Below, in pieces: positions 6,635 to 11,106 of a stretch of DNA of 11,106 nucleotides (positions are counted from its first letter, which is position 1; the number at the start of each line of letters is the position of its first letter). Source of the DNA: Dehalococcoidales bacterium (GTDB lineage Bacteria > Chloroflexota > Dehalococcoidia > Dehalococcoidales > UBA2162). The DNA lies in NCBI GenBank assembly GCA_020343555.1, contig CP070800.1, positions 1,078,065-1,089,170 on the forward strand, written 5' to 3'. Under the pieces are notes generated by a model. It ran no database searches. It was given only the letters and a program-made list of their open reading frames with translations, and had not been told where the DNA came from. Both the position numbers and the translations under genes were made by a program.

Positions 6635-8089
6635 ATGGCAAAAAAATGGTTACTCGTATGTACAATACTTTTGATAATATTAATACAAATAAGCTGCCAA
6701 TCCTCTGCAGAAGACGAGACCAGCGCAGATACTATTAATCAGGATGAAGTTGAAAGCATAGATGATCCCTCAACAGACCGAGACGACACCTCGAATAACG
6801 GCCAAACAGATATAAGAGAGAAATCTGAGCCTTCCGTCTCGATTGAAAAGATGGAATTAATTCAGCCGGAGAACCTCGTTTACTTAGGTGCATTCAGGCT
6901 TCCTGATGAGTATGTAGAGGTATGGGGCGACCAGATCAATTTCTGGAGTTACAGCGGGAATGCCATGACCTACTATCCAAAAGGCGATCCATCCGGCCTG
7001 AACGATGGTTTCCCTGGCTCATTGTTCGCCGTAGGCCACGATCAGTCACAATTCGTTTCCGAGGTGAGTATACCAGTTCCGGTTGATTCTAAAAATCTTA
7101 ATGATCTCAACGTTGCTCTTACCATACAGGATCCTGGTGATATTACAGCAGGTATGTTCGAATACCTGGAGTTACCTACAGCTGGTCTGGAATATCTTCC
7201 TGCCCAAGGCGACCAGACAAAGGACAAGTTGCATTTTTGCTGGGGGCAACATTTTCAAGGGAATGAGCCTTCGCATGGTTGGAGTGAACTCGATCTATCC
7301 AAACCTCAACCTGCAGGCCCGTGGCATTTTGGCGGTTATACAAATTATGTATCGAATGATTATCTTTTCGAGATCCCTGAATCATGGGCAAATGCATACG
7401 CACAAGGGAAAAGGTTAGCGACCGGAAGATTCCGTGAAGGTGTATGGGGAGGTTTTGGGCCAGCATTATTTGCTTACAGCCCATGGAATGATGGGAATCC
7501 ACCGGAACCAAACAGCACTCTTTCAGCAGTAACTCCAATACTGCTATATGGAGTGCAGGAATCTGGAATGATCGATATATCGACTGCTGAATCGATGAAA
7601 ATGGATTTATATAGTGAACCTGATCTCTGGACAGGAGGTGCCTGGTTAACATCCGGAGATAGGTCAGCAGTTATTTTCGTAGGTACCAAAGCCATTGGAG
7701 ATTACTGGTATGGTTTTGCTAATGGCGTTGTATGGCCTTATGATTGTGCTGACGACGATACTCCTCCATGTCCTGATGTGCCCGAATGGCCGTACTCGGA
7801 TCGTGGTTATTGGGCTGATCGGATTGAGTCAAGGATAATCTTTTATGATCCCGCTGACTTGACAGCTGTATCAATTGGAGAAATGGAGACCTGGGAACCA
7901 CAACCTTATGCATCTCTTTGTATAGATGACTATCTTTTCAATCCAGGATATGACTACGAAAGGGGCAAACGGCAGATACTTGGTGCTTGTGCATTTGACC
8001 GCACTAACGGGATATTATATATCCTTGAAAGAATGATTGCGACAGATGATGAGAAGAGTGTAATACATGTCTGGAAGATAAAAAGCTAG
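6635..8089 (+). CDS. Secreted or lipid-anchored protein of unknown function
   Basis: A 484-residue protein. AAGGAGGT at 6622-6629 places the start at ATG 6635. The first 21 residues form a signal peptide (AKKW, a long Leu/Ile core, then IQISC); Cys21 suggests lipid attachment, although Gln at -3 makes the lipobox imperfect. Residues 22-70 are an acidic, Asp/Ser/Thr-rich linker of the kind that holds a domain away from the membrane. The remainder is one globular region beginning NLVYLGAFRLP and including GSLFAVGHD, a Trp/Gly/Asp-rich middle, and a final LYILERM..VIHVWKI strand. Repeated W/Y/F-rich strands ending in GHD- or DP-type turns suggest an all-beta, perhaps propeller-like, fold. I recall similar LGAFRLP-type proteins annotated only as hypothetical and cannot assign an activity. 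It shares the strand and export class with the preceding lipoprotein and ends just before a strong terminator. Confidence 0.75.
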   Translation: MAKKWLLVCTILLIILIQISCQSSAEDETSADTINQDEVESIDDPSTDRDDTSNNGQTDIREKSEPSVSIEKMELIQPENLVYLGAFRLPDEYVEVWGDQINFWSYSGNAMTYYPKGDPSGLNDGFPGSLFAVGHDQSQFVSEVSIPVPVDSKNLNDLNVALTIQDPGDITAGMFEYLELPTAGLEYLPAQGDQTKDKLHFCWGQHFQGNEPSHGWSELDLSKPQPAGPWHFGGYTNYVSNDYLFEIPESWANAYAQGKRLATGRFREGVWGGFGPALFAYSPWNDGNPPEPNSTLSAVTPILLYGVQESGMIDISTAESMKMDLYSEPDLWTGGAWLTSGDRSAVIFVGTKAIGDYWYGFANGVVWPYDCADDDTPPCPDVPEWPYSDRGYWADRIESRIIFYDPADLTAVSIGEMETWEPQPYASLCIDDYLFNPGYDYERGKRQILGACAFDRTNGILYILERMIATDDEKSVIHVWKIKS

Positions 8090-8131
8090 TATTAAATACT
8101 AGATCAAGCCGTTCTGAGTATCGATTATAAA

Positions 8132-8165
8132 AAAAGAGTGAGTAGAAATACTCACTCTTTTCTTT
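8132..8165. terminator. Perfect-stem intrinsic terminator
   Basis: AAAAGAGTGAGTA (8132-8144) and TACTCACTCTTTT (8149-8161) are exact reverse complements around a GAAA loop, giving a 13-bp stem. It is flanked by A-runs on the left and T-runs on the right (CTTTTCTTT), so it could act in both directions. It lies 42 bases after the stop of the secreted protein gene and closes that transcription unit. Confidence 0.85.
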
Positions 8166-8257
8166 GCGACAATATATCTATAAATACGCTTCCCTACTCT
8201 TTATTATAACACAGCGATGAATAAAAAAACAGACTGTTTTTTCGTCAAAATTCTTTC

Positions 8258-8263
8258 TATAAT
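8258..8263 (+). promoter_or_regulatory. Candidate -10 box upstream of the phosphotransferase
   Basis: A perfect TATAAT lies 32 bases before the ATG at 8296, downstream of the terminator, in an AT-rich gap (8166-8295) that has no reading frame. No convincing -35 hexamer is found 16-18 bases upstream (TGTTTT is the nearest). The promoter is plausible from its position but weak. Confidence 0.3.
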
Positions 8264-8295
8264 TTGTTTTATCGAGGTTTGAGAGAAATAATCCG

Positions 8296-9402
8296 ATGAA
8301 AAAAGTAAAGAAAAATCTATATCTGGCAAGTTCTAGCGATAAAGACGTGGAGTCCTATGTAAAAAAGGATATAAAATATCCGGAATCAGAGTCAGGCATA
8401 ACACTGGATCTGGTGAAACGAGTATTACAGAGAGAATCATCGGTTAATAGGCTGGTTTCTATTGATATTGACAGGGATTTTGGCAGCTGGAGTTTGTTGG
8501 GTGATATAGTCAAAGTTAAGCTCAATTATTCAGAAAGTGGATGTGAACCTGAAACAGTAATTGTGAAATTTCAGAAAACTTCTTATCCGGAAAGAGAAGG
8601 GCAGATCTATCAACTCCTATCAGAGGTTAAAATACCTTGTATACCACGATTGTTTGGGATATTTGATAACGGAGCCCTCGTTCTGGAAGATATGTCTCCC
8701 ACAGAACCGGTGTCGGTGAAGAACCTAACCATTCCTCAGGTAAAAGAGGTTATCTCAATACTCGCTGAAGTAAATGGTAGATTTGTAGGTGATTCAAGAG
8801 TTCCTAAAAATCCTGTAATTCAATATACCAATGTTATTAAACATAACATGAAAGAATCCTGGCCTGTTTTTGAAACAAGATATCACGACCAGCTTGGAGA
8901 CGTAACGACTGATTTTGACTGGATATGGAAGAACGCCGAGGTTGTCTCAGCTCAGCATAATTCCGAACCAACTACCTTGAGTCACACAGATGTGCATATA
9001 GAAAATCTCCTTTTTACAGATGAAAACAAGCCAATATTAATTGACTGGCAACTTGCAGGGCAAAAAGTACTTCCTTTTGATGTATCAAGGCTCTTAGCAT
9101 GTAGTCTGAAGGTTGAAGAAAGACAGAAGTATGAAGACAGGTTACTCAATGAATATTATGAATTACTGCCCGATCCTGTGAAGGCAGGCTATAGCTTTGA
9201 GCGGTTTTTTCTCGACTATCGGGCTTGTATAACAAGATCGATGCTGAGTGCGGTGATGGCTGTAGGACCAAGGTTCGAAAGTCGACCGGATAAACTTGAA
9301 TATGCCGACATTATGGCTAAGCAAGTAATTGCAGCCGTGAAAGATCTTAAACCAGTGGATGCTATCCAGGAACTGATAAGGCGAAATATATCAAAGCCAT
9401 AA
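8296..9402 (+). CDS. Phosphotransferase of the APH / ecdysteroid-kinase-like family
   Basis: A 368-residue small-molecule kinase with the protein-kinase-like fold. In order: the ATP-anchoring lysine in VIVKFQK (Lys91), the helix glutamate in EREGQIYQLL (Glu101), the hinge LVLEDM at 128-133, the catalytic loop SHTDVHIENLLF (His230, Asp232, Asn237), and the metal-binding Asp250 in LIDWQ. All key residues are present, so it should be active. The HTDxHxxN loop and IDWQ are typical of the broad aminoglycoside-phosphotransferase/ecdysteroid-kinase group, whose substrates range from antibiotics to choline-like alcohols and sterols; the substrate here cannot be inferred. The Shine-Dalgarno before ATG 8296 is poor (GAGAGA). 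There is no signal peptide. A methyltransferase gene follows after 29 bases, suggesting a two-step modification pair. The gene is clearly AT-richer than the AOR block. Confidence 0.85.
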   Translation: MKKVKKNLYLASSSDKDVESYVKKDIKYPESESGITLDLVKRVLQRESSVNRLVSIDIDRDFGSWSLLGDIVKVKLNYSESGCEPETVIVKFQKTSYPEREGQIYQLLSEVKIPCIPRLFGIFDNGALVLEDMSPTEPVSVKNLTIPQVKEVISILAEVNGRFVGDSRVPKNPVIQYTNVIKHNMKESWPVFETRYHDQLGDVTTDFDWIWKNAEVVSAQHNSEPTTLSHTDVHIENLLFTDENKPILIDWQLAGQKVLPFDVSRLLACSLKVEERQKYEDRLLNEYYELLPDPVKAGYSFERFFLDYRACITRSMLSAVMAVGPRFESRPDKLEYADIMAKQVIAAVKDLKPVDAIQELIRRNISKP

Positions 9403-9431
9403 TTCTGGAATATAACCAACAGGAGGTTTTT

Positions 9432-10112
9432 ATGTCTAATAATGATTCTATCAGGAAAGTTCGTTCAGTGATTGAGGGGCTAGATAGAGACGGTGACAAG
9501 AAAGTATTTCCTGATAATCCGAATATACCTCTGTTTCGTACGGCAAGCGTACCTACTGCGGAAGGTGAATCTTTACGAGAATGGGTAATAAAAGAAAAAG
9601 TCGTAAATTCAATAGAGATCGGCTTGGCATTTGGGTTTTCTGCGTTACACATATGCGAAGGATTGTTTCAGAATAATGAAAAAAACGCAAAGCATACGAT
9701 TATCGATGCTTTTCAAATTCAGAAAGATAAATATGATAATGTTGGTCTGAATATTCTTTCCAAAGCAGGATTGGACAGGATCATAGAATTTCATGGTGAA
9801 AAATCCCAGCTTGTTCTTCCTCGTCTTCTGAGAGAAGATCGTAAGTTTGATTTTGGTTTTATTGACGGGTGTCATCTTTTTGATTATGTATTTCTGGATT
9901 TATTTTACCTGGGTCAAGTGATAAAAATGAGTGGGATAATATTCTTAGACGATTATAATAATGTGGCAATCAGAAAGGCAGTTTCCTTCTTTGTAAAAAA
10001 CCTTGATTGGAAAATAGAAGAAAAAGGTTCAGATAAAGAACGTGAATGGTTGGTAATGAGAACGTCAGAAAAACAAGATACGAGGCATTTCAAGTATTTT
10101 ATTGATTTCTAG
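9432..10112 (+). CDS. Class I SAM-dependent methyltransferase
   Basis: A 226-residue protein with a Rossmann-type methyltransferase core resembling the Methyltransf_24 and O-methyltransferase groups. Motif I is SIEIGLAFGFSA at 60-71 (E-I-G-x-x-x-G). Asp92 in HTIIDAF ends the second strand and would bind the ribose of SAM. FIDGCH (Asp145) is the post-core acidic motif often involved in metal or substrate binding in catechol-type O-methyltransferases, and FLDDYN at 171-176 follows. AGGAGG at 9421-9426 sits 5 bases before the ATG. It follows the phosphotransferase by 29 bases on the same strand and has the same AT-rich composition. The acceptor is unknown; a hydroxyl-bearing small molecule handled by both enzymes is an inference. 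The gene ends 42 bases from the convergent - strand gene, with no obvious terminator hairpin between them. Confidence 0.85.
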   Translation: MSNNDSIRKVRSVIEGLDRDGDKKVFPDNPNIPLFRTASVPTAEGESLREWVIKEKVVNSIEIGLAFGFSALHICEGLFQNNEKNAKHTIIDAFQIQKDKYDNVGLNILSKAGLDRIIEFHGEKSQLVLPRLLREDRKFDFGFIDGCHLFDYVFLDLFYLGQVIKMSGIIFLDDYNNVAIRKAVSFFVKNLDWKIEEKGSDKEREWLVMRTSEKQDTRHFKYFIDF

Positions 10113-10154
10113 ATTTATCACCCTTGTTCTGAAAAAACTGTATATATCACGTAA

Positions 10155-10631
10155 CTAGAAAGCAGGTTCTACGTAATTCTCTCTTGCTCGGTTCAATTGC
10201 TCAATAAAGTCGTTTTCCATGGAAGGCGAAATCAGTACGCTGAGCCCATTCTTTCGTTCAATCTCAACCTGATATTTCAGAGAAGTCCCGAGTTTATAAC
10301 CCCAGTACACGAACGCCATGTCTTTTGTTGCCTGCCTGACTTGAATAATATCACGGAAAGGGATGGTGATAGAAAAAGGTCCTCCAAGCACAATCTTCAG
10401 CCTGTCTTCATACACAAGGAATCGCTTTGGCAGTATGCACCAGATAAGGACGGTATCGAAGATAGTTACGCCGAACATGATGGCTACTCCCAGAATATCC
10501 TGGGTCAGGAGTACGATGGCAACGATGAGAGGTATGGCTATTATGCCACCCATCAGGTATTTATTCCATTTGTCATAGGCTGGTCTATCTTCGAATACGA
10601 CGAGTTGTGATTCCATACCCGGCAAGATCAT
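10155..10631 (-). CDS. Two-TM membrane protein with a bacterial PH-like domain
   Basis: A 158-residue protein counted from the ATG at 10631 (- strand). The frame stays open for 36 more codons to an ATG at 10739, but those codons run through an inverted-repeat element (10652-10734) and give a repeat-derived sequence (SRNPENPR, WIPTFVGME). GGGGGAG at 10645-10639 is well placed for the shorter start, which I prefer. Residues 25-43 and 46-67 are two hydrophobic helices separated by a short TQD turn. Residues 68-150 have the strand-rich pattern of bacterial PH domains (RFLVYEDRLKI, IPFRDIIQV, YQVEIERKNG) and end in an amphipathic helix (NDFIEQLNRARENY), as in YdbS-like proteins. The function of such proteins is poorly defined, probably membrane-associated. 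Upstream on the same strand is the third cupin, possibly in one transcript. Confidence 0.75.
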   Translation of the reverse strand: MILPGMESQLVVFEDRPAYDKWNKYLMGGIIAIPLIVAIVLLTQDILGVAIMFGVTIFDTVLIWCILPKRFLVYEDRLKIVLGGPFSITIPFRDIIQVRQATKDMAFVYWGYKLGTSLKYQVEIERKNGLSVLISPSMENDFIEQLNRARENYVEPAF

Positions 10632-10651
10632 ATCCCAACTCCCCCAAATAT

Positions 10652-10734
10652 ATTCCATACCGACGAAAGTCGGTATCCAGGCGACGTTGTAATTACGAGG
10701 ATTTTCTGGATTCCGGCTTCCGCCGGAATGGAAT
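10652..10734. mobile_element. 83-bp inverted-repeat element (MITE- or REP-like)
   Basis: The ends 10652-10680 and 10706-10734 are 29-base inverted repeats with five mismatches around a 25-base centre. Within each arm is a smaller hairpin: ATACCGAC-GAAA-GTCGGTAT at 10657-10676 and ATTCCGGC-TTCC-GCCGGAAT (8-bp stem, 4-base loop) at 10710-10729. Sequence of the type ATTCCGGC..GCCGGAATCCAG is a widespread dispersed palindromic repeat in bacteria, comparable to Neisseria dRS3. The element lies in the spacer between two - strand genes and ends 6 bases from the ribosome binding site of the PH-domain gene. No second copy was seen in this window. Confidence 0.75.
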
Positions 10735-10790
10735 TTCATTTATTAATGTGTATGTTTGCGGATACCAACTATTTTCTCGATCAATCGTGT

Positions 10791-11106
10791 TTATTCTGTT
10801 AATTTCTTATCACCAGCTCCTCCGGCGGTCGAATCCATGACGAAATCAATGAACATGATAGGTTTATTCACTTCCTTAATGTAGAGAGGTCCGTGAAGAA
10901 GCCCTTTCGGCACCCAGATAAATGTCGATTGTGTAATTACATGGATTTCTTCTTCCTCGCCAAGTCCGAATTCAACAACAGCGCCGAAATCCCTTATGTC
11001 TTCGGCATTCCCGCCGGTAAAGCCGATGATCTGATCGTAATCATGCGAATGAGAACTCGGAATCATTGTGAAAGGCTCTGTTAAACATGACCATCCGGCT
11101 GAAAAC
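10791..11106 (-). CDS. Third cupin protein (cupin C), partial at right edge
   Basis: The - strand frame is open from the window edge to TAA at 10793-10791, showing about 104 C-terminal residues; the ATG at 11066 is internal, because the frame upstream of it (AGWSCLTEPFT) aligns with the corresponding part of the other cupins. Motif 1 reads SHSHDYDQIIGFTGG, so the metal-ligand Glu of HxHx3E is Gln here. Motif 2 is VPKGLLHGPL, with its histidine kept. It shares HDYD, the FGAVVEFGLGEEEE strand and the NKPIMF strand with cupin B at 1829, making it the nearer paralogue, about 9 kb away on the other strand. The Glu-to-Gln change may alter or weaken metal binding. It precedes the PH-domain gene, with the 83-bp inverted-repeat element between them. 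The N-terminus is outside the window. Confidence 0.8.
   Translation of the reverse strand, partial: FSAGWSCLTEPFTMIPSSHSHDYDQIIGFTGGNAEDIRDFGAVVEFGLGEEEEIHVITQSTFIWVPKGLLHGPLYIKEVNKPIMFIDFVMDSTAGGAGDKKLTE

Noticed and set aside
7176..7652. - strand frame of 158 codons opposite the second exported protein
   Set aside because: It is antisense to a gene with a signal peptide and strong ribosome binding site; no domain is visible.
10197..10610. + strand frame of 137 codons opposite the PH-domain gene
   Set aside because: The - strand frame has transmembrane helices, PH-like strands and a ribosome binding site; the + strand frame has none of these.

Overview
The window looks like a fragment of an uncultured anaerobic bacterial genome. 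A tungsten/molybdenum-type aldehyde:ferredoxin oxidoreductase (AOR) homologue sits beside predicted lipoproteins built from Ig-like and CARDB-like modules, which would fit a member of the Chloroflexota (Dehalococcoidia-like). That placement is inference from gene content only; no rRNA, tRNA or phylogenetic marker is present. By eye, the left third is moderately GC-rich and the part from about 4.6 kb to 10.1 kb is more AT-rich, so the window may join a metabolic core to an accessory stretch.

Left block (1-4665, + strand): the C-terminal end of an unidentified protein (1-177); a Nif3/YbgI-like dinuclear-metal protein (232-1038); a single-domain cupin with its own promoter and terminator (1167-1700); then a second cupin (TTG start at 1829) and a 642-residue AOR-family enzyme (2271-4199), in the order expected of one operon with a promoter near 1757-1785. 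The tail of this operon holds a small, possibly beta-grasp (MoaD/ThiS-like) reading frame that appears frameshifted near 4272, followed by a tiny frame interrupted by TGA. The working idea is a tungsto- or molybdo-enzyme operon with companion cupins; the substrate cannot be read from the sequence.

Middle block (4662-8165, + strand): a very good sigma70-type promoter (TTGACA, 17-nt spacer, TAGAAT) drives a 583-residue predicted lipoprotein with four Ig-like modules and a C-terminal CARDB-like domain. It is followed by a second secreted or lipid-anchored protein of 484 residues with an acidic linker and a conserved but unnamed domain. The block ends at a perfect 13-bp terminator hairpin.

Right block: a phosphotransferase of the aminoglycoside-phosphotransferase/ecdysteroid-kinase type (8296-9402) and a class I SAM-dependent methyltransferase (9432-10112) form a two-gene + strand unit. 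Facing it on the - strand are a two-TM protein with a bacterial PH-like domain (10155-10631) and, running off the right edge, a third cupin (10791-11106) related to those beside the AOR. Between these two - strand genes lies an 83-bp inverted-repeat element whose arms each form a hairpin and differ by paired, compensating base changes.
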